NCBI GenBank assembly: GCA_035362835.1
Contig: DAOSDY010000001.1
Coordinates: forward strand, 434,001 to 498,000
From: Melioribacteraceae bacterium
GTDB taxonomy: Bacteria; Bacteroidota; Ignavibacteria; Ignavibacteriales; Melioribacteraceae
DNA: 64,000 nucleotides
Reading direction: 5' to 3'
The notes under the pieces: generated by a model
What the model was told of the DNA's origin: nothing
What the model saw: the letters and a program-made list of their open reading frames with translations, nothing else
Databases searched by the model: none
Position numbers and translations under genes: made by a program
Shown here: in pieces, positions 19,701-26,784 of the stretch
Numbering within the stretch: position 1 is the first letter of the stretch
Layout of the letters: each line of letters opens with the position of its first letter

Positions 19701-20365
19701 TTCTTAAACACCCCGTTGTTATAAAGCGCTACATAAGAGCCTTCAGCGGTTTGAGTATTTCTTCCGCTCGATACAAATATTAATGTGTTATAAGGTGTTT
19801 CAATAAAATTGATTGAATTGTCAAGTGGATAATTTGTTGAATCATAAACGAAAAAATTACCGTTTTCAAATTTTGTTAATCCTCCGTTAAATTTTTTGTC
19901 GATAAACGGAGTGCTTGAACCGATCCAGATTGTTCCTTTACTATCGGACTTAATAAAACTTATAACCTTTCCCGGTGAACCGTTAATTTTAAAACCATCC
20001 TTTTCCGAGTATGTCTTAAACACATTTCCGTCAAATGTTATAAACTTCTGCGTTGATGCAAAATAGAGAATGTTTTTAGTTGAATCGTAATACATGTTCT
20101 GCATGGAGGGCAGGTCAAATTCTTTACCTACCTCATCAAACTCATAACCGTTAAAACGGTATGTGCCTTCAACTCCTGAAAGCCAGATGTAACCATCTTT
20201 AGTTTGAACTATATTGGCAATATTTGTGGTGGGCAATCCTTCTTTGTTTGTATACTCAACAATATCGGAATTTGCTTCTGTCTTTTGTCTCTGTTGAGGT
20301 AATATTGTTGTAGCTGAAAACAGAAACAAACTGACCAGAATTATTCTAAAAAGAGAAGATGACAT
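16724..20365 (-). CDS. Membrane-anchored Reg_prop/Y_Y_Y propeller sensor with SpoIIE phosphatase output
   Basis: The start is taken as ATG 20365 (1213 residues) because GGAGGG lies 4 nt upstream; a TTG at 20377 is the alternative. A signal peptide (LFRIILVSLFLFSATTILPQ) leads to two seven-bladed-type propellers of Reg_prop repeats (TKDGYIWLSG, SDSKGTIWIGS, DKDGNTWLAF, TDRNGIVWIS), then a Y_Y_Y domain (about 860-920, LEGYDKEW, LPPGDYRFRVRS). One transmembrane helix near 935-958 and a basic coiled coil (RRRERENKKLLEAENARKTKELEEARN) follow, then a SpoIIE phosphatase (EVGGDYYDF near 1015, LGDATGHGMMSG, LMSDGFAEL, DDVTFVV). In Bacteroides hybrid two-component systems the same sensor part binds glycan oligomers outside the inner membrane. 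Here the kinase is replaced by a phosphatase. Confidence 0.9.
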   Translation of the reverse strand: MSSSLFRIILVSLFLFSATTILPQQRQKTEANSDIVEYTNKEGLPTTNIANIVQTKDGYIWLSGVEGTYRFNGYEFDEVGKEFDLPSMQNMYYDSTKNILYFASTQKFITFDGNVFKTYSEKDGFKINGSPGKVISFIKSDSKGTIWIGSSTPFIDKKFNGGLTKFENGNFFVYDSTNYPLDNSINFIETPYNTLIFVSSGRNTQTAEGSYVALYNNGVFKKIDESVGIRLQNPIILPDNFSSAIDKDGNTWLAFSGILASRTIAKNTAGVLMYDGTKFHQYTDFIDNLGKDLFPLQVYYSKPLDKLFMTTASTTYEIFNSRNKSIYEYANGQWVPSNIIENINNITDIKTGKSISDLRYTSVLFTKKNQFFPELLVFQTTQEGQVQSSKYYNQLYKYENGKWQKYDSFTAFPFNETIDGLLMGTTKGFGVYYPNYSRMLTTKDGLLQLSGGIPSFYTDRNGIVWISYSYSVLPAYAQSFNTGINIWDGKKLITYTEKEGLPSNITFDTYQDSKMRVWIATSRGIAMAREIKNSDNDWIFKFNNVLSDKRKLYNSTSLLETNQGEIYAWQNYVRPESKDLNSADFYLGKFDGEKFIEIDSPFTDDDNLKKHQLFELREDDQKRLWFIGLFSDNVKDLTSVPSKIMIYDGKSWKNPPQSWNVPKEQLHYVGKLKNDIYFLTSGGFFVFNGKKFIDLSDSISTTADFRILKGASVAGTKTDIQSSDRLYIRLRNRGLVIFDGTNLNFYTKKEGLPSTNISNPVVDHQGNVFFQFPSGTLQIRGDKFQTYYDDENVVTGGPYGSIMDGNGNLVQYYNGVGLYINKGENKSYPLRISSVVVNKQYYFYNYPSEHSHFQNSFVFNYAALNYRDPRQTTYEHLLEGYDKEWSRPSNLPFVEYQNLPPGDYRFRVRSTTSNGMKTNEDYYSFAINPPWWLTWWAYGVYLIGFVGILGGVRKYELDRRRERENKKLLEAENARKTKELEEARNLQYSMLPKELPQLPHLDIAVYMKTATEVGGDYYDFNVHADGTLTVILGDATGHGMMSGMMVSIMKSLFMSDRTNMELKPFFENTSNALKDMQLGRLMMALTCIQIKSDRILTTNAGMPPLIIFRKYSQTIEEVVINNMPLGAMKGIEYDIKELKIERGDTLLLMSDGFAELKNDNHEILGYKRARNSFEEIAQQEPEEIVNYLKNEGKKWTNDKEPEDDVTFVVIKVK

Positions 20366-20392
20366 CAAGCCCTCCAATAAATGATTTGATAT

Positions 20393-20467
20393 GGGATTTT
20401 TTATCTAATCAAAATCCCAGTTCAACAATCTTATAAGATAGAATCCATGTTCGGACAAAACTGTCAA
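20393..20467 (-). promoter_or_regulatory. Candidate promoter, palindrome and leader hairpin of the propeller-phosphatase gene
   Basis: On the minus strand TTGACA (20467-20462) is followed after 18 nt by TTCTAT (20443-20438). A perfect 12-bp palindrome, ATCTTATAAGAT, lies at 20428-20439, overlapping the presumed -10 and start-point region. Further down, GGGATTTT and AAAATCCC (20411-20418 and 20393-20400) form an 8-bp stem with a 10-nt loop in the leader, 13 nt before the ribosome site. No U-tract follows the hairpin. Confidence 0.35.
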
Positions 20468-20524
20468 GAAACTTACAGCATTCATTATTATTCTATATTA
20501 AGTCTGATTTATTGTTAAAAATTT

Positions 20525-22138
20525 TTACTTTCGGATTAGGTATAGAGCCGTAATGTCATCACTTTGCGGAGTATCTTTAGTAAATCCACGAAGATCAGAA
20601 ACAAGATTATTAATAAAAAGGGATGCGTCTAAGAAACAATTTTCAACACAGAACTTTTCGAGCCGGGCATCCGAGAATTCCTCTTCATTTTCATTCATTG
20701 CTTCCGGAATTCCATCGGTGAACAGCAAAATCCTCTCCCCTTTTTCCAGTATAACTTTTTCACTCTTGAATGGAAGACCTAAATCAAACATCCCGAATGC
20801 AACGCCCCCGGCGTCTATTTTTTTTAATACTTTATCCTTCTTTAAAATCAGCGAAGGGTTGTGTCCCGCATTAATGACATTGATTTCTCCCGTTTCGGGA
20901 TCAAGTAAGGAGATAAAACAGGTAATAAACTTATCAGAAGGAGTTGACCGGTAGATCAGTTTATTAATTTTAACGGCGAGTTCATCAAGAGGAATATTCA
21001 TTTCAAGATAGGCGTGAAGAGAAGCACTTAAAGTACTTACAAGAAGTGATGCCGGCACTCCTTTTCCCGTTACGTCTGCAATTATTAACGCAATCTTTCC
21101 GTTGCTAAGCATCCTGCAGTCATAATAGTCTCCGCCCACTTCTTTGGAAGGGATATTAATTCCGGCAATATCGTATCCTTCTATGGCGGGAAGGGTTTCC
21201 GGAATAATTTTCTTCTGAATATCTGATGCAACCGACAATTCCTTTTTAAGCATTTCGTTTTCAAGGGCTTCTTTATGAAGCTCTCTGTTCTCAACAGCGC
21301 CGTAAACCTGACGGGCAAATGCAGATAATAATATTTTATCTGTTTCATCAAACTTCGTAAATCCGTTTCTGCTTTCCTTATCAATTAGAATAACAGTATA
21401 AGTAAGACCCCTGTATTCAACTACTGTTTCTATCTTATCTTCGGATTTCAATGCTTCGGCAACATCTATGCTATTCGGAATTTTCAAAGTAGAAACATTT
21501 CTATTGTCCAGATCAATTTTTATTAAACCCTTGGAGGCATTAGTAAGTGCAACAGCTCTTTCAAGAGCCAGCTCCAGCAGCATAGTATTGTTTTCAAGTT
21601 TGGATATTTCAATACCTGTATCAACAAGACTGTTTAACTGAAGAACTTTATGATTAAGTGAAAAAATAAGGCTCTTCTCTTTTAAGTGTGAAAGATAAGA
21701 TTCGTAAGCGGTACAGAGCAGCCTTGCAAAAATCTGAAGTGTAATTGAATCAAGTGTGCTGAAACCGGTCCTGTCGATTTTATTTCCTATTATTAAACCG
21801 AAGCTGGAGTTGTTACTGCATCTAATTGTTGAATAGACTTTATATTCTTTATCATTTTCAATATTAATGTGAAATGAATCGATGGAAACCAGGTATTCAT
21901 TGAAGGGAATACTTTTAGCATTTGTAATAAAAACAGTTTCCCATGCAGCGCTTTTATCTTTTTTGTGAAAGAGATTTATATCAGTAACAAGAAGATTACC
22001 TCTTAGAAGATGAACGAAATGCGCACCGATCTCTTCAAGGTTTTTTGCTTCCGCAAGAATTCCGAATCCTTCCTGAAAAGAACCTACCTGATAAATCAGT
22101 TTATCTATAAACTGGCTGCTGAACGCTCCTTCATTCAT
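20525..22138 (-). CDS. GAF-containing SpoIIE-type phosphatase (RsbU-like)
   Basis: A 537-residue cytoplasmic protein. Residues about 20-165 and 170-285 look like two divergent GAF-type sensor regions (the second has ALERAVALTNASKGLIKID and DKILLSAFARQVYGAVENRELH). The C-terminal ~225 residues are a SpoIIE phosphatase with ASDIQKKIIPETLP, KEVGGDYYDCRML (near 336), IADVTGKGVPASLL, LLFTDGIPEAMN and SDDITALYL. It differs from the other three phosphatases here (VTGKG rather than ATGHG), so it belongs to a separate subgroup. It follows an RsbW-type kinase gene and a STAS gene in one tight unit, forming a complete kinase-antagonist-phosphatase set. AGGAG lies 8 nt before the ATG. Confidence 0.92.
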   Translation of the reverse strand: MNEGAFSSQFIDKLIYQVGSFQEGFGILAEAKNLEEIGAHFVHLLRGNLLVTDINLFHKKDKSAAWETVFITNAKSIPFNEYLVSIDSFHINIENDKEYKVYSTIRCSNNSSFGLIIGNKIDRTGFSTLDSITLQIFARLLCTAYESYLSHLKEKSLIFSLNHKVLQLNSLVDTGIEISKLENNTMLLELALERAVALTNASKGLIKIDLDNRNVSTLKIPNSIDVAEALKSEDKIETVVEYRGLTYTVILIDKESRNGFTKFDETDKILLSAFARQVYGAVENRELHKEALENEMLKKELSVASDIQKKIIPETLPAIEGYDIAGINIPSKEVGGDYYDCRMLSNGKIALIIADVTGKGVPASLLVSTLSASLHAYLEMNIPLDELAVKINKLIYRSTPSDKFITCFISLLDPETGEINVINAGHNPSLILKKDKVLKKIDAGGVAFGMFDLGLPFKSEKVILEKGERILLFTDGIPEAMNENEEEFSDARLEKFCVENCFLDASLFINNLVSDLRGFTKDTPQSDDITALYLIRK

Positions 22139-22167
22139 TAAAGAGACTCCTGAGACCTTACCGAATA

Positions 22168-22524
22168 TTACTGTTTAGTATCAATGAGTTTAACACCATC
22201 TTCAACAGTATCAGCTTTCAAAGCATACTGAAAGAGCCCCATGATTGTAAATGTTTTATCAATTGATGAATCGAGATTGGTAAAAACAAGCTTCCCTTTT
22301 GAATCATTTAATTTCTCAATAACCTCAATAAGGAAAGAGATGCCGATGGAATTAATAACTTTGGAGTCGGCTAAATTCATAACATAATTATTTATTCCTT
22401 TGCTGTAATGATTATTAAATTCTTCAATAATTTTTTGTCCCCCAAGATTATTAATATAACCGGAAGTAGTAATAACCGTACATTGATTTTTCACTTCCGA
22501 AGTCAATTTAAATTCAGAAACCAT
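22168..22524 (-). CDS. STAS-domain anti-anti-sigma-type protein
   Basis: A 118-residue single STAS domain. The phosphorylation loop reads VINSIGISFLIEV; the serine is in NSIG rather than the more usual SSG. The first strands (CTVITTSGYINNLGGQKIIEEF) and the later LVFTNLDSSIDKTFTIMGLFQY fit the fold. It lies 10 nt after the RsbW-type gene and 29 nt before the phosphatase gene, so the three probably form one partner-switch module. GAGG lies 8 nt before the ATG. The controlled sigma factor is not encoded next to it. Confidence 0.9.
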   Translation of the reverse strand: MVSEFKLTSEVKNQCTVITTSGYINNLGGQKIIEEFNNHYSKGINNYVMNLADSKVINSIGISFLIEVIEKLNDSKGKLVFTNLDSSIDKTFTIMGLFQYALKADTVEDGVKLIDTKQ

Positions 22525-22534
22525 TTATTTATCC

Positions 22535-22951
22535 TCACACTAAATTTTTAATAATTGTTATTTTTGTTCCGTGGTCATTTGATTCAATAAGGAAATCATC
22601 GGACATGGATTTCATCAGTTTTAAACCCCATCCTCTTTTATTACTACTATGGAGTTTGGAATCGATGTCCGGATTAGCAACTTCAGAGGGTTTAAATCCC
22701 TTTCCAAAATCTGTGACAAGTATAATCAGTTTTTCTTTTGTCATTGTAAATTCAACATCCACATAGGGATTGTTTGAACCGGAGTGTTCGAGACCGTTAA
22801 TAATTGCTTCAGTGACAATTATTCTTGCTTCTCCAATTTTTTCATCAGAGATGCCAAGATGTCTTCCCATTCTTTCAAGACCTTCCAACGCAACAAGTTC
22901 TATATCATTAACCCGTGGAAGTTTGATTTCCAGTTTGATATTGTTATCCAT
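22535..22951 (-). CDS. RsbW/SpoIIAB-type serine kinase (GHKL ATPase)
   Basis: A 138-residue GHKL-fold ATP-binding domain of anti-sigma-kinase size. The N-box is IIVTEAIINGLEHSG, the G1 box VTDFGKGFKP and the G2 region NKRGWGLKLMKSMSDD, ending in the usual strand GTKITIIKNL. In known systems such kinases phosphorylate the STAS antagonist and hold a sigma factor when the antagonist is phosphorylated. It is the first gene of the unit with the STAS and phosphatase genes. Upstream lies a long non-coding gap, where the promoter should be. The Shine-Dalgarno site is weak (GAGCG). An H-type kinase with a non-sigma target remains possible. Confidence 0.9.
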   Translation of the reverse strand: MDNNIKLEIKLPRVNDIELVALEGLERMGRHLGISDEKIGEARIIVTEAIINGLEHSGSNNPYVDVEFTMTKEKLIILVTDFGKGFKPSEVANPDIDSKLHSSNKRGWGLKLMKSMSDDFLIESNDHGTKITIIKNLV

Positions 22952-23529
22952 ATTGTTCGCTCATTATGATTATAATTTAAAGTTGACAGGTTCATTAAAT
23001 ATGGCGATGAAGTTAGTTATTTTTGACAATATATCCTCTTTAATATTTTTTTTATTCGTGAAGTAGAGCATCCTTTTGTCGTATTATATTTTTATTAGAA
23101 GATGAACAAAATAAAGTTAGTGGATTGAAAAAAGTAAATTGGGATAGAATAATTACAGAATTAAAACATTGCTTCATCGATTCTGTTTTGCCCGCGAAAG
23201 TTATATGTCTGTTGCTCCAAAGAGGGGGTCGGCGGCAATTAAAAATTCTTACGCCACAATAGAATTCTCAAAATGAATTATGAAAAAGGACAGCTTTAGA
23301 AATTTCTTTATTATTATTTTCAGAACTTGTCTGCATCATAGCCCTATCAATTATTAAGCAGACTCACAGTTACCAACTGTAAGTTATGAAAATCAGTTAA
23401 ATCTTCTGACGTGAACTTAGTACCTGATAAAGATACGGCATTGTCTATATGCGTTTCGACATTGTTGGTCAAACAGGACGAGTTACAGACTGTAAGAAAA
23501 TCGAATATTCTATTCAATATAATACAGCT
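22952..23529 (-). other. 578-bp gap without a recognisable gene
   Basis: The gap separates the signalling block from the pectin block. It holds a possible 19-codon micro-ORF (22970-23029, TTG start, GAGG 5 nt upstream) directly before the RsbW-type gene. It also has two imperfect copies of GTTACnnACTGTAAG (23369-23383 and 23482-23496); the first lies in a 6-bp inverted repeat (23366-23380). These could be worn-down repeat-element ends. No terminator with a U-tract was found. Confidence 0.4.
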
Positions 23530-24492
23530 TTATTTACCTTTTAATGTTTTATCAAGAAATCGAATCATGTATTCCATTGTTTTGTCGAACCATGGATGAA
23601 AAAGCCAGAAAGGGTGAGGAGTGCCTTCAATAGTGTGCACTTCTGAATAATTGTTATAAAATTTAAATTTTTCGATTGCATAATCTCTGCCGGCATGATA
23701 TTTCGGCAGCGAACTGTTGATAAAGCAGAAAGGCGGCGTCTTTGAATTGATATAATTTATTGGAGAAGCTTCAATCCACGGAAATGGATTTTCTTCGTAT
23801 GAACAGCCGAACCATAGTTTACTCCCGGAAGGTTTTGCCGGGTCCTTATCCTTGTTGCTTTCAGCCGGATTGGTAAAATCCATTGTTCCGTCTACGACAA
23901 TCACTGCCTGAACTGCTGTAGAAAATCCCATATTGCCGGATAAGCCTTCGAATTTTTCCAAATTGCCGGTAGTACCCAAAAAGGCAGCTAGTTGACCTCC
24001 AGCCGAGCAGCCGGAAACGGCAATTTTATCGATGTCGATATTATATTTCTCAGCATTTGCTTTCAGAAATCTGATTGCGGCTTTAATATCGTGAACAGCA
24101 GCCGGATACAATGCTTCAGCTGAAAGTCTGTATTCCACAGTTGCTGAAACATACCCATGGGAAGCAAGATATTGGGCAGTTGGCCATTCCATGCTTTTAT
24201 CTCCGCTTCGCCAACCTCCCCCATGAATTATTAGAACTGCGGGATGCATTTCATTACTGACCGGGCTGAAAATATCCATTTGCATTTCCCTGGTGCCGTA
24301 AGAAGCGTAGACAACATTAGTAAAAAACTGAACGCCTTCCGGAATCTCGGATTTTACCGTTTCCGCATATGGATATGCTTTTTTTATTTTAGTTGTTGTC
24401 GACCTGATGTTGAATGAAGTATCTCGCGGTATTACATTCTGTTGAGCATGAATGATTATTGGGAACAATAGAACTAAAACTATCTTTTTCAT
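23530..24492 (-). CDS. Exported alpha/beta-hydrolase, carbohydrate-esterase-like
   Basis: The start is taken at ATG 24492 (320 residues): AGG lies about 8 nt upstream, and a good signal peptide (MKKIVLVLLFPIIIHAQ) begins there. A longer frame to 24564 would spoil it. The core shows the oxyanion motif HGGGWRSGDK, the nucleophile Ser163 in SGCSAGGQ, a likely acid in VVVDGTMDF or later, and a late histidine in EGTPHPFW. The pattern matches the Aes/BD-FAE type of acyl esterase that removes acetyl or feruloyl groups from plant polysaccharides. In this neighbourhood, pectin deacetylation is a reasonable guess. It is the last gene of the pectin block, 146 bp after the previous one. Confidence 0.8.
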   Translation of the reverse strand: MKKIVLVLLFPIIIHAQQNVIPRDTSFNIRSTTTKIKKAYPYAETVKSEIPEGVQFFTNVVYASYGTREMQMDIFSPVSNEMHPAVLIIHGGGWRSGDKSMEWPTAQYLASHGYVSATVEYRLSAEALYPAAVHDIKAAIRFLKANAEKYNIDIDKIAVSGCSAGGQLAAFLGTTGNLEKFEGLSGNMGFSTAVQAVIVVDGTMDFTNPAESNKDKDPAKPSGSKLWFGCSYEENPFPWIEASPINYINSKTPPFCFINSSLPKYHAGRDYAIEKFKFYNNYSEVHTIEGTPHPFWLFHPWFDKTMEYMIRFLDKTLKGK

Positions 24493-24638
24493 AAGACCTA
24501 TCTGCAGTTGTGAAAAAAAGTAACAGAGATAAAAATAAAACATTATATAATTCAAAGAATACAATACTTGGTGGTTAACACTACTGCACTACAAATCGCA
24601 CAACAGGGCACTTAAATAATGTACTAAAGTTGTAATAA

Positions 24639-25094
24639 TCATCTATTTTTTTGCACCACCCACTCACACCATTCTTTTACAATTGATTCACCAACTTGCT
24701 TGAATTTCCAGACATCTCCTGATTCAATTGCTTTAATAAGTTTTTTTCTGTTAATACCTTTTTCAACCGTCCCAAGGTTATTTCTGCACGCCAGTAAAAA
24801 CGCACGATTACTCATTCCCTTAGCAGTTGGATTCTTTTTATTTTTTAAGGATTTCTCATATAATTGAAATGCTTCTGGCGTATTCAAACTACTTCCAGCC
24901 TTTTCTTTTTTACGTTTAGAATTATCTTTTTTGATATTATTATTCTGATAATCATTGTAAAGTTTATAAATCTTTTCTTTTGTAACTGGGCTAAGATCTG
25001 AATTATCTGTAAACGCTTTTCGAACTGTCGTAATACTATAATTCAGATTGTTAGCTAAATATTGTTTTGCGGTAAAATCTATTTTGTCATCCAT
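24639..25094 (-). CDS. Small protein with LacI-like helix-turn-helix, function unknown
   Basis: The start is ATG 25094 (151 residues), chosen because GAGG sits 5 nt upstream. Residues about 5-45 (FTAKQYLANNLNYSITTVRKAF, then SPVTKEKIYKLYNDY) resemble the headpiece of LacI-type repressors or a related HTH. A lysine-rich linker follows, and the C-terminal half (about 75-151) has MSNRAFLLACRNNLGTVEKG and EWCEWVVQKNR, which I do not recognise. There is no periplasmic-binding-protein-type effector domain, so it is not a normal LacI regulator. It sits between the oxidoreductase and the esterase in a stretch of wider spacing, and could be a local regulator or a recent insertion. Confidence in function is low. 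Confidence 0.55.
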   Translation of the reverse strand: MDDKIDFTAKQYLANNLNYSITTVRKAFTDNSDLSPVTKEKIYKLYNDYQNNNIKKDNSKRKKEKAGSSLNTPEAFQLYEKSLKNKKNPTAKGMSNRAFLLACRNNLGTVEKGINRKKLIKAIESGDVWKFKQVGESIVKEWCEWVVQKNR

Positions 25095-25128
25095 TATAAC
25101 CTCGCAAGAAACTGGCATTTTATGTTAA

Positions 25129-25157
25129 TTTTTCCAATCTCATTCCCGCTGGAAAAA
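25129..25157 (-). promoter_or_regulatory. Inverted repeat upstream of the HTH gene
   Basis: TTTTTCCA (25129-25136) and TGGAAAAA (25150-25157) form an 8-bp stem around 13 nt. It lies 35 nt before the HTH gene start, in the 119-bp gap after the oxidoreductase. It could be an operator for the small HTH protein or part of a transcript-end hairpin. There is no run of T after the stem on the minus strand. Confidence 0.25.
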
Positions 25158-25213
25158 AAATTCAAGTTTTCTTCCCCTATTTGCCTCATTTGGGGGTATT
25201 CACGATTCCGCAC

Positions 25214-26689
25214 TTATAAATTTTTATTTGGCATTCCCAGTATTTCATTTTTCGATGGCATCGGAGTATAATCCGGCCGTTTTAAATTCTTAACCAAATC
25301 ATCAATTAATATTTGCCGGCCATCCTTTATGGACTTGTTTGCAGCAATTCCGGTGAGGCATGAATAAGCCCCGGCTCTATAATCTGCTGCTCTCAGATAT
25401 TTATCTTTAATATCACCCGAACCGAAAAGATCTTCAAGAAGGACTTTGTCTCCTCCGCCATGGCTTCCTTCACCTTCCCATACTTTAAGATCTCTATAAT
25501 TTCCGCGAAGGGGATAAACCCTAATAGTTGTACCTCCGGGTTTTGTTTCACCGGGCAGATTTGCATCACCGAAGAAATAGACCTTCTCTTCTATTTTGTG
25601 TTCTAATCTTCCTTTAGTTCCATTAAAAACAATGTAGTAACCTTCCCACGAATTGAAGGAATTTAAGGAATAGCTCATTGTAACATTGTTATCATAACTA
25701 ACAACGACATTCATAGTATCCTCTATATCGATTTCCGGTCTAAAGACACAACGATCTCTGAAATATCCATCGTACTTTTCATTATCCAGATACAACTTTT
25801 TTAATCTTTCATTTTTATCGAAACTCAACTCAAAGGCGCAAGTCGATTTTTCGGGGCATGTATAGCATCTTTCATAATAATTTTTTAAACCCATTCTTTT
25901 GGCGGTTTCAGGAGTATAAAACTCTTTTTTACCATTGGCATAAACTTTTACAGGAGTTGCAGAAAGCCACCAGTTCACAAGATCAAAGTGGTGAGTAGCT
26001 TTATGAACCATTAGTCCGCCTGAATATTTTTTCTGACCATGCCAGCGGCGATAATAATCGGCTCCGTGATGAGTATTAAGCATCCAGTGAAAATCGACTG
26101 AAAGTAAATCACCAACAGCACCAGACATCAGCAAATCTTTAACCTGAGTTCTTGGAGGTGAGTATCGATAATTAAAAGTGACAATAACTTTTTTACCAGT
26201 TCTATTCTGCGCATCTATTATCTGCTGGCATTTAATTTCATCGGTGGTCATCGGCTTTTCTGTTATAACATCGCATCCAAGTTCCATAGCGCGGATTATG
26301 TAGAGATGATGAGTTGCATCAACAGTTGTTACAATCACTACTTCCGGTTTATTTTCTTTAATCATTTTATCGAATTCATCGGCCAGATAGATTGGAATAG
26401 TTTTGCCGGTCATTTTCTTTGCATAATCCTGATAAAACTTTAACCTGCCTTCATTTACATCGCACATTCCCACTATTTCAGAGGTTTCTTTATATGTTTT
26501 ATAGACAGCATCCTGGTACATAAGTGTACGGTGTCCAACACCTACAATTGCATATCTTTTTTTAGTGCTGTTAAAGGAAGAAGTCTTTCCAATAATTGAG
26601 TTAGGGATAAATAAGCCGGCACCAAGAATAGCAGATGATTTAATGAAGTTTCGCCGGTTTAATTCCATTCCGGATTTTTTTGATTCCAT
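25214..26689 (-). CDS. Exported Gfo/Idh/MocA-family oxidoreductase
   Basis: A 491-residue NAD(P)-dependent sugar oxidoreductase homologue. The N-terminus carries a twin-arginine-type signal (NRRNFIKSSAILGAGLFIP), so it is probably exported folded with its cofactor. The Rossmann part has YAIVGVGHRTLMY, VGMCDVNEGRL, the catalytic-lysine motif TEKPMTTDE and VTFNYRYSP. The C-terminal part has GGLMVHKATHHFDLVNWWL. A four-cysteine patch (CYTCPEKSTC, then DRCVF) could bind a metal. Related exported proteins are common in polysaccharide-use loci, and some are NAD-dependent glycosidases. The substrate is unknown. GGAGG lies 6 nt before the ATG. Confidence 0.85.
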   Translation of the reverse strand: MESKKSGMELNRRNFIKSSAILGAGLFIPNSIIGKTSSFNSTKKRYAIVGVGHRTLMYQDAVYKTYKETSEIVGMCDVNEGRLKFYQDYAKKMTGKTIPIYLADEFDKMIKENKPEVVIVTTVDATHHLYIIRAMELGCDVITEKPMTTDEIKCQQIIDAQNRTGKKVIVTFNYRYSPPRTQVKDLLMSGAVGDLLSVDFHWMLNTHHGADYYRRWHGQKKYSGGLMVHKATHHFDLVNWWLSATPVKVYANGKKEFYTPETAKRMGLKNYYERCYTCPEKSTCAFELSFDKNERLKKLYLDNEKYDGYFRDRCVFRPEIDIEDTMNVVVSYDNNVTMSYSLNSFNSWEGYYIVFNGTKGRLEHKIEEKVYFFGDANLPGETKPGGTTIRVYPLRGNYRDLKVWEGEGSHGGGDKVLLEDLFGSGDIKDKYLRAADYRAGAYSCLTGIAANKSIKDGRQILIDDLVKNLKRPDYTPMPSKNEILGMPNKNL

Positions 26690-26784
26690 ATTATCCTCCG
26701 TTAGAGAAGTGAGAACTGAATTATTTCTATTTATTTAAGCAATTATTATCGTACAAAGAACAATCGAACAGCTAGATTTCAAAA

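Noticed and set aside
20553..20954. 133-codon plus-strand frame opposite the RsbU-like phosphatase
   Set aside because: It is fully antisense to a phosphatase domain with all motifs, and its composition (serine/proline-rich) is typical of a reversed coding strand.
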